Assembly: GCA_015179125.1 (NCBI GenBank)
Contig: WHVA01000189.1
Location: 124,001 to 188,000 of the forward strand
From: Gautieria morchelliformis
Taxonomy: Eukaryota > Basidiomycota > Agaricomycetes > Gomphales > Gomphaceae
Reading direction: 5' to 3'
DNA: 64,000 nucleotides
Shown here: positions 11,733-23,316 of the stretch, piece by piece
Layout of the letters: each line of letters begins with the position of its first letter
Position numbering within the stretch: position 1 is the stretch's first letter
Translations under genes and position numbers: made by a program
The notes under the pieces: generated by a model
Database searches by the model: none
Seen by the model: only the letters and a program-made list of their open reading frames with translations
Told to the model about the DNA's origin: nothing

Positions 11733-14700
11733 ATGTCGAGTAGCAACAACACGTACAAGATCGACCCCTTGAACGGGGATAACTACGCGGCGTGGCGCCG
11801 GCGGCTCGAGTGGATACTCGATGACTCAGATCTGTGGGACGTGGCTATCGGCAGGGAGACGGAACCGAGACCGGCAGATGCCGACAACGTCACTGCGACC
11901 GAACAGCAGGAGATCGACGATTGGAGAAGGAAGGACAAGAAGGCTAGAAAAGAAATTTGCCTCAGAGTTGCCGATGAACAACTAGTTTACATCAATCAGA
12001 CGATGTCTGCGTTTGCTGTATGGACTAGTCTACAAGCTATATTCGAATCTAAGGGAGCAGTGGGGATTGTAAATCTCCGAAGAGATTTCTTCCGGACGCT
12101 TGCCGAGGACGGCGCGAACATGGAGGAGCACGTACGCAAGCTCCGCGGCATTCAACAGGAATTGAATGCGCGGGGACATTACATCAGTGACACCGAGTTC
12201 TCGAACACGTTGCTGACGTCATTACCAGATTCTTGGTCGGCGTTTATTACGGCAGTAAACGCCAGTGGAGCCGGGACAACAGCTGATATATTAATAGCTC
12301 GGGTCCTCGATGAGGATCGAGCACGGAAAGCTGGATCGGCACGGCAGACGGCGCTTAAGGCGCAACAACGTCACAGACCTAGGAAAGATGACTCAGGAGC
12401 AACAAAGGGAAAGTGCCGAAATTGCGGCAAGAAGGGTCATTACGTGAAGGACTGTTGGGCGAAAGGTGGCGGCAAGGAAGGCCAAACACCGAAATGGTTC
12501 AAATCAGGGAACAAAGAAACGGTCAAACAAGCAGAAGAAAAAGACTTCGCATTTGTATCTAAGGAGGTAGCATACAGTGCTATATCCGCATCCGACTGGT
12601 TAGCCGATTCAGCGGCAACAACACACATAGCTAGAAGCCGAAACGATTTCGCTAGCTATGCCGAGGAACCATCAGAGATTGAAGGAATTTCACCCGGTGC
12701 GGTACTACATACACAAGGCCGAGGCACTATATACATGGAATTCAAGATCGGCGCCAAGACGAACACGATCGAGCTACGTGACGTCAAACATGCACCGGAT
12801 GCGCCGAACAACCTTATCAGCGTAGGGCGTTTAACTGATAAGGGTAACACAGCCACATTTTCAGGCACCGGCGTCGAATTCAAATCACGCGCCGGAGTTA
12901 CCTTCGCACAGGGACAGAAGCGTGGGCGGCTATTCTGTATGAAGGCACGGGTCACTCGATCAGTCGAGGCACGGGACTTTGCCGCAGCGGCAAAGGGACG
13001 GTCATGGGACAAATGGCACAGGATACTAGGGCACGTCAATATAAACTCCATAAAATTGTTGAAGTCTAACGACCTAGTCACCGGACTTGAGATCGACGAG
13101 TCAAACGAGCCGAGCCAGTGCAAGGCATGCATACAAGGCAAACGGCATGTGGAGCCATTCCCCAAAAGAGCCGAGGACACTGTAGAACAGGTCGGTGACC
13201 TGACAGTATCCGATGTATGGGGACCTGCCCAGACCGAGGGACCATCACGTGAAAAGTATTTTTATTCTTTCACGGACATCAAATCCAGGTACACGGTCAT
13301 CTATTTTGGGAGCGCCAAAGATGAAGCGCTCAAACACTTCGAGACGTACAAGGCATTCCTCGAGACCCAAACAGGTCAGAAACTGAAGAGGTTTCGCTCA
13401 GATAATGGAGGGGAATATATCAATAAGAATTTCAAGGAATTTTGTGCAAAATATGGCATTATCATGGAGACTACAGCTCCATACTCCCCAGCCCAGAATG
13501 GAATCGCTGAACGACTCAACCGAACCTTACTCGAGCACGCACGGGCAATGATATTTTCCAAGAACCTGCCTAAAATACTCTGGCCCGAGGCCGTGGCTTA
13601 CGCGTGTTACATCAAAAACCGATCACCCACGCGAGCGCTTGGAGATGACGCAACGCCGTTCCAGGCACTATTCGGCAAGAAGCCGAACATAGCACGTCTA
13701 GAGGAATTCGGGACAAATTGTTGGGTTATGGTGCCGGATCAACGACGAGCTAAACTTGATCCAAAGGCAGAAGAACACATCTTCGTCGGAGTAGCAGAAC
13801 ATGCAAAAGCATGGAGGTATTACAATAAAGCCTCAAAACATGTTCAAATTTCGAGAAATATCACATTCGACGAAAATGACAACCGACTCTACCCTATCCC
13901 AGACAACGACGATGATGACACGGCACCGCTCGAGGGGGAGAACTCACCGCGCGAGCATGTGCCGGACCCGATCACATCTACCCCACAGACGTCATCACCC
14001 CACACGACACCCGTTCCTGATCCACCTGAACAAGCGCCAGCTCCAGAGATCCGACGGAGCGCGCGTATCACTCAAAGGCCGGATTACCGGAAACTGAATA
14101 ATTCAGGACGCACCGAGCAGGTTTACATAACGAGAGAAATCGTCACTGAACCTGAGAATTACAGAGCGGCGGTATCACGTGATGATGCGCCGATCTGGGA
14201 GAAAGCGATGGAAATTGAGATGGAACAACACAAAACGTTAAGAACATGGGAATTAACAGAACTACCACCCGGACGAATAGCTATCGGTTGCCGATGGGTA
14301 TACGCCGTCAAAACGCAACCGGATGGACAATTTGATAAAGCTAAAGCAAGGGTCGTGGCTCAAGGATTCACACAGAGGCCAGGAATGGACTACTACGAGA
14401 TAACTTCACCCGTGGTCAAATTCGATTCACTACGTGTTCTATTGGCGATCGCAAACACACTCGATTGGGAAATCGAAATGATGGATGTCAAAGGCGCCTA
14501 CCTCAATTCAACTATAGATGAGGAGATCTACATGCGCCAGCCCGACGGATTTGATGATGGATCTGGACGCGTTCTAAGAATATACAGAGCGCTCTACGGA
14601 CTCAAGCAATCGGGACGAGCTTGGCATCAGCGCTTACGCAAATTACTACTCGATCTCGGCTTCCATCAAAGTACAGCCGATGAATGCGTCTACATCAGAC

Positions 14701-15755
14701 AAGATAAGGATTCAATCGAAGTCATATCTGTATATGTGGACGACTTCGGACTATTTGCTGACTCCAAGGGAGGGATGATTAAGCTCAAGGGGGAGCTTCA
14801 TGGAAAATTCCCCTTAACAGATTTAGGAGAAATGAAGAAAATATTGGGAATTAGAGTTGAGAGGAATAGGGATGAGGGAACGCTGATCATGTCTCAAGGA
14901 CATTACATCGACATCATACTCGATCGATTCAACATGACAACGGCTCATTCGGTATCTACACCCCTGCATAAAATGATCAAACTCACGACACCCATGGACT
15001 CAACAGGTCCAACTGCCGAAGTACCCTATGCCAAAGCGATCGGATCACTCATGTATGCAGCACTCAGCACGCGACCTGATTTGGCTTTTACCGTACAACA
15101 CTTGAGCCAATTCACTACTACTTATGGACCCGAGCACTGGACGGCGATCAAACACGCGCTCAGGTACCTCAAAGGGTCACGTGACGACGGCATAACATTC
15201 CGACGAGACGCTGGTCTCGACCTCGAAATATTTGTCGACTCGGATTATGCTAATAGAAACGACGCACTATCTATTAGTGGCTATGTAGCTATGCTAGGAG
15301 GAGGAACCATTGCATGGAGCTCGAAGAAGCAGCGAACGATAGCGCTATCTACCACGGAGGCCGAATACATGGCACTTACCGAGGGCGCCAAGCAATTAAT
15401 CTGGCTGAGACGTTTCATCGAGGAACTTGGAATCGATCAAACCCAGCCCACGTCACTTCGATCAGACAATCTAGGCGCCATTACACTATCGCATGACGCA
15501 ACGTATCATGCGCGTACCAAACACATCAATGTCGCATATCATTTTATCCGTGAGAAAGTGGCCTCTCACGAGGCATCACTTACATACGTACCGACGAAGG
15601 AGAACGTAGCGGACATATTTACAAAGGGATTAGACATGCACCAACATAGGTATCTATTAGGGAAATTGGGATTTTACCGAAGGGACTTCTCGCTGAGGGG
15701 GAGTGTTAGTAATCGGAACGATGACACTGCCGAGGCAGAGCCGGCACGCATTTAG
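11733..15755 (+). CDS. gag-pol: Copia Gag-Pol polyprotein, intact
   Basis: 1,340 residues in one frame. Residues 1-225 form the Gag (UBN2-like) region, with a CCHC knuckle CRNCGKKGHYVKDC near 228. The protease motif is DSA (WLADSAATTHI, near 290) instead of the usual DSG. GAG-pre-integrase has WHRILGHVN (near 428). Integrase has D (DVWGPA), D (RSDNGGEY) and E (NGIAERLNR). RT has ISVYVDDFGLF (near 1001). RNase H has VDSDYANR, STTEAEY and RSDNLGA. The gene order PR-INT-RT-RH defines Copia. The last 17 codons lie inside the 3' LTR. No frameshift separates Gag and Pol, so the Gag:Pol ratio would have to be set by processing or splicing. Confidence 0.95.
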   Translation: MSSSNNTYKIDPLNGDNYAAWRRRLEWILDDSDLWDVAIGRETEPRPADADNVTATEQQEIDDWRRKDKKARKEICLRVADEQLVYINQTMSAFAVWTSLQAIFESKGAVGIVNLRRDFFRTLAEDGANMEEHVRKLRGIQQELNARGHYISDTEFSNTLLTSLPDSWSAFITAVNASGAGTTADILIARVLDEDRARKAGSARQTALKAQQRHRPRKDDSGATKGKCRNCGKKGHYVKDCWAKGGGKEGQTPKWFKSGNKETVKQAEEKDFAFVSKEVAYSAISASDWLADSAATTHIARSRNDFASYAEEPSEIEGISPGAVLHTQGRGTIYMEFKIGAKTNTIELRDVKHAPDAPNNLISVGRLTDKGNTATFSGTGVEFKSRAGVTFAQGQKRGRLFCMKARVTRSVEARDFAAAAKGRSWDKWHRILGHVNINSIKLLKSNDLVTGLEIDESNEPSQCKACIQGKRHVEPFPKRAEDTVEQVGDLTVSDVWGPAQTEGPSREKYFYSFTDIKSRYTVIYFGSAKDEALKHFETYKAFLETQTGQKLKRFRSDNGGEYINKNFKEFCAKYGIIMETTAPYSPAQNGIAERLNRTLLEHARAMIFSKNLPKILWPEAVAYACYIKNRSPTRALGDDATPFQALFGKKPNIARLEEFGTNCWVMVPDQRRAKLDPKAEEHIFVGVAEHAKAWRYYNKASKHVQISRNITFDENDNRLYPIPDNDDDDTAPLEGENSPREHVPDPITSTPQTSSPHTTPVPDPPEQAPAPEIRRSARITQRPDYRKLNNSGRTEQVYITREIVTEPENYRAAVSRDDAPIWEKAMEIEMEQHKTLRTWELTELPPGRIAIGCRWVYAVKTQPDGQFDKAKARVVAQGFTQRPGMDYYEITSPVVKFDSLRVLLAIANTLDWEIEMMDVKGAYLNSTIDEEIYMRQPDGFDDGSGRVLRIYRALYGLKQSGRAWHQRLRKLLLDLGFHQSTADECVYIRQDKDSIEVISVYVDDFGLFADSKGGMIKLKGELHGKFPLTDLGEMKKILGIRVERNRDEGTLIMSQGHYIDIILDRFNMTTAHSVSTPLHKMIKLTTPMDSTGPTAEVPYAKAIGSLMYAALSTRPDLAFTVQHLSQFTTTYGPEHWTAIKHALRYLKGSRDDGITFRRDAGLDLEIFVDSDYANRNDALSISGYVAMLGGGTIAWSSKKQRTIALSTTEAEYMALTEGAKQLIWLRRFIEELGIDQTQPTSLRSDNLGAITLSHDATYHARTKHINVAYHFIREKVASHEASLTYVPTKENVADIFTKGLDMHQHRYLLGKLGFYRRDFSLRGSVSNRNDDTAEAEPARI

Positions 15756-15926
15756 CCGGAGGTTCGAGATCGCTCTCGACCCCGGGTTGCTGGTGCGCCG
15801 GCATCGCATCGGCACAGCAGCTCGAAGGGATTGGTAATATAATGGACATTATAATTTGTATATAAAGGAACGATCTACTTGAGATCAATATAGAATAACA
15901 GATTATTATATCTCCTTCGTTCCACA
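15704..15926 (+). repeat. 3' LTR of Copia element
   Basis: 223 bp, preceded by the polypurine tract and followed by the CTGTC duplication. The polyprotein stop codon lies within it at 15753-15755. Confidence 0.95.
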
Positions 15927-18555
15927 CTGTCTACTTCTACAGGGGTAATGGGCATCGAATCTAACCCCACAACGCAAACCGATGACCATCGAGGTACCGG
16001 GCTCAGGTTGCTGTCACTCGGTAATGTTTTGATGCTTGTTATACGACACCTTCTGACTCCCTCAGCAGATGGCGGTGGCATCCGTGGCTTGTCCGAACTT
16101 ATCATTCTACAAGAAATCATGCAAAGAATCCAGCGCCAAGAAGGGCGACCCACGGTGCCCCGTCCTTGCGAATATTTCGACTTAATCTGCGGTACGAGTA
16201 CAGGGGGGCAAGTTACTTCCTTAACGATCGCCGTCGCTCTCTAATACAGTCAATGCAGGCTCATAGCACTTATGCTGGGCCACCTCCGCCTGCCCGTAGA
16301 GAAAGCGATCGAAGCCTATGCCAATTTCTCCTCGAAAGTGTTCTCCGAAAAGAAACCATTTTGGAAGGATGGAATGTTCAAGGCCAGCAATTTGGAGAAA
16401 GCTATCAAAGCGATCATCCAAGAATCGACTGGCGACCCTGACGCACGCATGCTCGATCCAAGGCCGAGCAGCGAAGTGTGCAAAACGTATGTTCACGTTG
16501 CCGCTCTTTCTTGACTTGGCACATAGCTGACCGTCACCCAGTTTCGTCTGCGCGATGCCCGCAAATAATATGAGCACACCCCGCCTCTTTCGTACGTACA
16601 CCGTAGACAAATTCGAATCACTCGACTGTGCTATATGGGAGGCAGCTCGTGCCACATCTGCCGCTCCTACCTTTTTCAAGCGGATTTTCATCGGCATTCC
16701 ACTTATGCGTGAATCCTTCGTCGATGGCGGCCTGGGTTGCAACAATCCTATCAAGCAAATGCTCAACGAAGCAGAACACATATTTCCACACCAGCATATT
16801 GCTTGCATTATCAGTATCGGCACTGGACATGTCACCACTGCCGGCCTGCCGGCACCCAGTCTGCGTAACAATGTCATACCTTTAGGGGTGGTTGAGGCAT
16901 TGAAGAAGATCACCACAGAATGTGAGACAACAGCAGAGGAAATTGAGCGGCGTTTCAGATCTGCACTGAATGTTTACTTCCGGTTCAACGTGGAGCAAGG
17001 ATTGCAGAGTGTAATGTTGGCACAGTGGGAAAGGTTACCTGAGGTGAAGACACACACATTGCAGCATCTTCAGCGGGGAAAAGTAGATGAGATGGTAGCA
17101 GCTGCTGTGACTGCTCTCAGGGAGCGCCGGGAAGTAATAGCTGCCACACACCTCAGTGCGTACAACTTGCAATGCCTCACAGCTGATGACATATGTGTTA
17201 TGGTAGACACTGTAGGAGCAGGCACTATTGGCCAGCTGTCAAGGCAGCCTGGAGCTCGCCATAAGGGTTGTCCTCCACCAACAAGGAGATTTACTGGAAG
17301 AGTAGATATCCTTTTGCAACTGGAGGGATACTTCTTCCCAGGCCAGACATCCACTGTTAAGGAGGAACAGCACATCTTTCTCTTGTATGGGCTTGGTGTG
17401 GCCGGGAAAACACAGATTGCATTGACATTCATTGAAAAGTTTCATCAACGGTGGGTAGTTGAGCAGGTCTGTTATGTCTGGACTAACTTGTGTTATGTTT
17501 AGTTTTTGGAGAGACTATTATGTTGACGCAAGTAGTGTGACCACTATGGAGTCTGGGCTTGAAGATATTGCACGGGAAGAGGGTATTGGTGAGACTGCCA
17601 AAGATGCTCTTCTCTGGCTCTCTCAAAAACACCAAGGGTGGTTGCTCCTCCTGGACAATGCTGATGATCATGACATAAACCTTCAAAAGTACTTCCCACC
17701 GTGCAAGCATGGAAATATCATTGTGACAAGTCGCAATGTGGAGTGTCGTGTGCATGCACCGGACTCCTGCTGTCATGTGTCAAGTATGAATGCTGAGGAA
17801 GCTATTCATTTGCTTCTTGTGTTCTCTACAGTCAAAGATTCTGCAAAGAATGTTGCTTTGGCATCTCTGATTGTCAAAGAACTTGGCTATCTTGCCCTGG
17901 ACATTGTACAGGCTGGTGCCTATATCTCAAAGGGATGCAGTCTAAATGAATACCTGAAGATTTTCCAGAAGGATCGAGCTCAACTGATGAGCAAGCACTC
18001 AGTACAAAGGGTGGATGACTATGCATGGGCAGTATATGCAACATGGGAGATTAGCTTTAAGAAGCTAAGTCCTATAGCAGCAACCCTGCTACACCTGTGT
18101 GCATTTTTGCATTATAGGGGGATTTCCAAAAGCATGTTTCAAAAGGCTTCTCTCATGGATCTAGATGGACCATTTGATGATGCAAGACAATTTTTGCATA
18201 ACTTTCAAACCACAGATGGGGGCTGGAGTGACTTTCAGTTTCAGGAGATCATTAATGAATTAGCTTCATACTCGTTAATTAGTACTGATGGAGAAGACAG
18301 TGCTTTTTCTCTTCATCCACTAGTACATGCCTGGGCTCAAGATAACATAGAGGTGGCAGAGCAGGAGAATAAGCAAGGCTGTACAATGCAGATACTAGCA
18401 CTTTCTATCCCAGATGAATATAGTACAGAGGATTATGCCTTTAGGAGATCTCTCCTGTCTCATGTCAATGAGCTTCATACAAAAGCTATAGATTCAAACA
18501 TGGTGGCAGAAAAATTTGCACAAGTTTTCAAAGAAGCAGGATGGTGGAAGGATGC

Positions 18556-20490
18556 TGAAGTGCTGGAGGTTCAAGTGATGGAGGCAAGGAAGAGGGTCCT
18601 TGGTGAGGAGCATCCTGACACCCTGAGGGCCATGGGCAACCTGGCCTCAACCTATGGGAATCAGGGCCGGTGGAAGGATGCTGAAGAGCTGGGGGTTCAA
18701 GTCATAGGGACAAGGAACAGGGTCCTTGGTGAGGAGCATACTGAAACCCTGAAGGCTATGGGCAACCTGGCCTTAACCTATTGGAATCAGGGCCGGTGGA
18801 AGGATGCTGAAGAGCTGGGGGTTCAAGTCATAGGGGCAAGGAACAGGGTCCTTGGTGAGGAGCATACTGAAACCCTGACAGCTATGGGCAACCTGGCCTT
18901 AACCTATTGGAATCAGGGCCGGTGGAAGGATGCAGAAGAGCTGGGGGTTCAAGTGATGGAGGCAAGGAAGAGGGTCCTGGGTGAGGAGCATCCTGACACC
19001 CTGTTAACCATGGCAAACCTTGTCTTAACCTATGTGGATCAGGGCCGGTGGAAGGATGCTGAAGAGCTGGGGGTTCAAGTCATAGGGGCAAGGAAGAGGG
19101 TCCTTGGTGAGGAGCATCCTGAAACCCTGAGGGCCATGGGTAACCTTGCTTCAACCTATTGGAATCAGGGCCAGTGGAAGGATGCTGAAGAGCTGGGGGT
19201 TCAGGTGATGGAGGCAAGCACGAGGGTCCTTGGTGAGGAGCATCCTGACACCCTGAGGGCCATGGGTAACCTTGCTTCAACCTATCGGAATCAGGGCCAG
19301 TGGAAGGATGCTGAAGATCTGGGGGTTTAGGTGATGGAGGCAAGCAAGAGGGTCCTTGGTGAGGAGCATCCTGACACGCTGAGGGCCATGGCTAACCTTG
19401 CTTCAACCTATCGGAATCAGGGCCGGTGGAAGGATGCTGAAGAGCTGGGGGTTCAGGCCATGGAGGCAAGGAAGAGGGTCCTTGGTGAGGAGCATCCTGA
19501 CACCCTGAGGGCCATGGGTAATCTTGCTTCTACCTATTGGAATCAGGGCCGGTGGAAGGATGCTGAAGAGCTGGGGGTTCAGGTCATGGAGGCAAGGAAG
19601 AGGGTCCTTGGTGAGGAGCATCCTGAAACCCTGATCACCATGGACAACCTTGCCTCAACCTATCGGGATCAGGGCCGGTGGAAGGACGCTGAAGAGCTGG
19701 GGGTTCACGTGATGAAGGCAAGGAGGAGGGTCCTTGGTGAGGAGCATCCTGACACCCTGAGGCCTATGGGCAACCTTGCCTTAACCTATCAGAAACTAGG
19801 CCAGTGGAAGGATGCTGAAGAGCTGGGGGTTGAAGTGATGGAGGCAAGGAAGAGGGTCCTTGGTGAGGAGCATCCTGAAACCCTAAACACCATAGGCAAT
19901 CTTGCCACAACCTATTCCAATCAGGGTCGGTGGAAGGATGCTGAAGAGCTGGAGGTTCAAGTCTTGGAGGCAATGAAGAAGATCCTTGGTGAGGAGCATC
20001 CTGACACCCTGAGGGCTATGGGCAACCTTGCCCTAACCTATCAGAATCAGGGCCGGTGGAAGGATGCTGAAGATCTTGCAGTTCATGTCATGGACACAAG
20101 TAAGAGAGTCCTTGGTGAGGAGCATCCTGACACCCTGAGGGCTATGGGCAACCTCGCCTTAACCTATCAGAATCAGGGCCGGTGGAAGGATGCTGAAGAT
20201 CTGGCAGTTCATGTCATGGACACAAGTAAGAGAGTCCTTGGTGAGGAGCATCCTGACACCCTGCTCGCCATGGCAAACCTTGCCTTAACCTATGTGGATC
20301 AGGCCCGGTGGAAGGATGCTGAAGAGCTGGGGGTTCAAGTGATGGAGGCAAGCAAGAGGGTCCTTGGTAAGGAGCATCCTGACACCCTTAACGCCATAGG
20401 CAATCTTGCCTCAACCTATTGCAATCAGGGTCAGTGGAAGGATGCTGAAGAGCTGGAGATTCAAGTCATGGAGTTAACCAAGAGGTCCTG
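18556..20490 (+). repeat. Tandem TPR array, 15 units of 126 bp
   Basis: Each unit encodes about 42 residues with the pattern RVLGEEHPDTL.AMGNLA.TY.NQGRWKDAEEL, the kinesin-light-chain-like TPR (TPR_10/12) seen in fungal NLRs. Units 12 and 13 are almost identical at DNA level, and most others are close. Variable positions cluster at the residue before NQG (G, W, R, Q, S, C) and after VQV. The last unit loses the frame (KRSW then stop). High internal identity implies unequal crossing-over or gene conversion. Confidence 0.9.
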
Positions 20491-20494
20491 GTAA

Positions 20495-21609
20495 GCAGCA
20501 CCCCCAAACACTGAGTCAGCCATTTTTAATATACAATGATATATAGACTTAGTTTTCAGTACCTGTATGCTAATCTATTGTTACATATCATGAAATCTTC
20601 TGTCAGGACTAGAAAGGGCTGAGGATTCAATGTATATGTAACACCCCAATGAACTACTGATCCTAAGTATTTTGGAAGTCACAAGTGTCGGAAGAGTTAG
20701 AATTGAGGTTGACAAATATTTGAGGTTTCAAAGTCAAAGTCAATATTGGAAGTCAAAGGTTAGGAGTGGGAGATGGAGTGGGAGGTAGAGTGGGAAGGCA
20801 GCAGGGGGCATAGAAAACTTAGAGACACAGATCATGCAAGGGTTCACTGCACTAACAATAGGAGGCTTCAGTGAAGGTAGCACATATTGAAGTCAATAAT
20901 CTGATCACAGAATGAAGCTCATACGGGAGGGCCTTTTATATGAAGAGCTGCAACAACATATAAGGCAGAGGTACTAAGCAAGGTTTCATGAAAGTGGCTG
21001 AAATATACAGGGCAAGCAACTAATACTGAACAAGGGAATTACAAATGGCGCAAGAGCAGGTCACAAGTCAATAGAAAACTAGACAATGTTAAGAGTGGTC
21101 ATCATGCTGAGACTCAGCCCAAAATGTGGGCCAATCCAAGGTTTGGAATGGAGGGCTTGGCTTCAACTTCATAGGTAGCACCCACTCAGTATTCGGCCCT
21201 GTATTTTGGGATGGGATCTTGGCTTCAAGCCAAGGGTTCAGAATTGGGTGTCAGATGAGGGACTTCAGTTCATGAGGATCTTAGTTGATATTTGAACTGA
21301 GGGATAGCATACATGTCTAGGGGCTTTATATACAAAAAGTTGGGATCTGGAAAATGGCATCAATGCCCAGATAGAGCTGATAAGAAAGATAAGGTTGATT
21401 GGACAGGAATGGTATGAAACTAACTAATAATGGAAATCAGGGTAGGTACGAAAGGCTGAGCATTACCGAGTCATCCCAAATGACCAAGCATTTGGAAGTG
21501 AGTGCCACAAACTATTTATAATGAAGAGACGGAACATCTCAGCAAATGGGAGAGAGGCCATTATGGGTCAGGAGAATACAGGAGGTGTGGAGCTGAGAAG
21601 CTGAGATAC
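20495..21609 (-). repeat. Non-coding stretch with LTR-like relic
   Basis: From 20637 the sequence TGTAACACCCCAATG looks like an LTR terminus. Around 20932-20980 the words CTTTTATATGAAGAGCTG, CAACAACA and GTACTAAGCAA align in order with the Gypsy 3 LTR (36015-36062). This suggests a diverged LTR of the same clade in minus orientation. A second TATA-like block (GGGGCTTTATATACAAAAAG) is near 21320. The outer boundary is unclear; no gene is seen. Confidence 0.4.
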
Positions 21610-23290
21610 TTTTTTTTTTTTTTTTTTTTTTTCCGATTTTACGTCTTTTGGGGCATGGCCCTATATAAGATGGTAAATACAATTTTCCTCCCGTGTTCTT
21701 CCCTTCTCGCCTGTAGATCTCTATCGCTGCTTATGCTCTTAGGGCAAGGCCCTGAGAAGTCCCATGCCTATGTGGGTGAGGTTTAGCATCATCTTGTTCT
21801 GTGTGCATCTCTGTCTCTCCTCTTCTCGCCTTCCTTTCCTTTGCTTATCCCTGGTGGCGGAGCTAAGTCCCCAAAAATCTCCTTGAACCTCCCTGTGATG
21901 TTTATGTACCTGAACAGGTGCTCCATCGCCTTGTTCCCTCCCAGTAACGGTTTCACTGACTTTGCCCCCTGCCTTAGTTGTTTCTCCATCCTCTCCCGCT
22001 CTTTCTTGTACTTAGGGCATCGAAATAGGTAGTGATGTACCATTTCGTCTGATCTTCCGCATGCTGGGCACATCGGCGCTCCCACCTTTCCTATCTTGTG
22101 CAGATGCTTGTTCAGCGCAACGTGCCCCATCCTGAGCTGGACCAGTAGGCTGGCATGTCGACGTGGCATATTATGTGTAATCTTGGAGAAGGTCGCTGAG
22201 GGTGTGCTAGGGTCAATCTCAAGCACGAAAAGGGCTCTGGGGGACTCAGCAAATATTCTCCTTGCTTCTTGCTTGAGCTGTTTTGCATGTCTCTGCACTT
22301 CAGCCATCCTGCTTATCGGCATCATGCCTCCACATTCGACGGATATGTATCGTTCTGCACTGGTTGTGCCTCGTGCTCCCTTTTTGGCCTCCTCATCCGC
22401 ACGCTCGTTTCCTTTGACCCCCTCATGACCTGGCACCCATCGCATGATTACTTCCGTCTCAGGCTGTAAGTCGATGATCCCCTGGACTTGTCTGTGCAGT
22501 GCATGAATGAGATATTGCCCCGGTATGGCTCTCTCCCTTCAGGTCGTTTGTATTGCCGCTTGGTTGTCGATCGCCAGCATGTATCTCCTCCCCCTCTCCG
22601 TATTCAGCAAATTGGCTCCCATTATCCCCCACTAGCTCAGCTTCCAACACTGTATGCTCGTGTTCGGTGCCCATGTAAACACTTACCGGCCGCCGTTCCA
22701 CTCCATTCTGGTTCAACACTGCTGCCGCCCCCACCCCACCATCTATGCACGATCCGTCCGAGTACACCACCACATCAGCTGTTTCTGCTCTCATCTCTTC
22801 GATGGCATGGTTCCTGCTCTGTGGGATCTGTACCTTGAATGCAGGGGCCCACTTTGGTCCGAATTCTACTGTCTTGATTTTCTCCATCCTCTCAGGCTTC
22901 AGACTGTAAATGTGCATTAGCTTGTGGAGGGGCATGCTGTGCCTTTTCACGTATCTCCTCACCACTCTGCTTGCTTTTGCTGCGAGGGGATGTTCATTCG
23001 GCAGGCAGGTGATCCGTACCGCCGCTCTGTGCGGTATCTTAGAGACTAAGAGCGAGAACGGGAGAAGGTTAGCATGTGCGTCCAGGGTGTCAGTTGCGGT
23101 GGTTCTCATCGCTCCTGTTATATCCAGGGCAGCTTGCCACTGTATTCGAGCCAGTTTGTTCACATGTCCCTTAGTGCCCTTGCTACATTCGGTGTCTGGT
23201 ATGAGGAAGACATCAGCCACATATAACATTTTTGGCACCGCCACTGTCAGATAAAAGGTTCTCATATGCCTAGCTTGTAAGGGCAACCCT
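21610..23290 (-). mobile_element. 5'-truncated LINE (non-LTR retrotransposon) with poly(A) tail
   Basis: On the minus strand the end of an RT region leads into an RNase H domain, then a CCHC-type C-terminal motif, then a 23-nt homopolymer (T on the plus strand, 21610-21632) that marks the 3' poly(A) tail. The reverse-transcriptase core is missing, as expected for target-primed reverse transcription that stopped early. I could not find a secure target-site duplication. Confidence 0.8.
21789..23286 (-). pseudogene. LINE ORF2 C-terminal part: RNase H and zinc motif
   Basis: Two frames are joined by a frameshift near 22450-22600. The upstream part (22459-23286) has the post-RT segment (QWQAALDITGAMRTT) and RNase H D and E residues (VVYSDGSCIDGG, VLEAELVG). 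The downstream part (21789-22445) has RNase H His/Asp (RWVPGHEGVKGNERADEEAK) and a C-terminal CPACGRSDEMVHHYLFRC zinc motif. This layout matches Tad1/I-like LINEs of fungi. The copy is dead: truncated and frameshifted. Confidence 0.8.
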
Positions 23291-23316
23291 AGCTGGCTGT
23301 GGAGATCACACTACCA

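Larger units (their letters stand above)
11419..15926 (+). mobile_element. Complete Ty1/Copia element with identical LTRs and CTGTC duplication
   Basis: LTRs of 223 bp (11419-11641 and 15704-15926) begin TGTTAGTAATCGG and end CGTTCCACA. They look identical by eye. The 5-bp duplication CTGTC lies at 11414-11418 and 15927-15931. A primer-binding site follows the 5' LTR and a polypurine tract (GAGGGGGAG, 15695-15703) precedes the 3' LTR. A single intact 1,340-codon frame fills the interior. All parts needed for transposition are visible, so the element is young and possibly active. It sits sense-wise in exon 2 of the NLR gene. Confidence 0.95.
11221..20494 (+). pseudogene. Fungal NLR: patatin-like phospholipase, NB-ARC, TPR array; disrupted by Copia
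   Basis: Six exons give a consistent phase: 11221-11334; 11405-11418 plus 15932-16020 (split by the Copia insertion); 16069-16207; 16259-16486; 16542-17450; 17503-20494. Total 1,495 codons. The patatin lipase domain shows LLSLDGGGIRG (oxyanion), GTSTGG (GXSXG nucleophile Ser) and FVDGGLGCNNP (catalytic Asp). NB-ARC follows: RRFTGR, Walker A LYGLGVAGKT, Walker B WLLLLDNAD, and NIIVTSRN. The C-terminus is 15 TPR units of 42 residues. Such patatin/NB-ARC/TPR proteins are known fungal NLRs, thought to act in non-self or heterokaryon recognition; activity here is inference. Two lesions: Copia in exon 2 after about 43 codons, and TAG at 19328-19330 (CAG to TAG). The intron at 16208-16258 is GC-AG. 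Confidence 0.85.

Noticed and set aside
18556-20494. TPR array as a non-coding minisatellite
   Set aside because: The 126-bp period keeps one reading frame with TPR consensus throughout, apart from one TAG.
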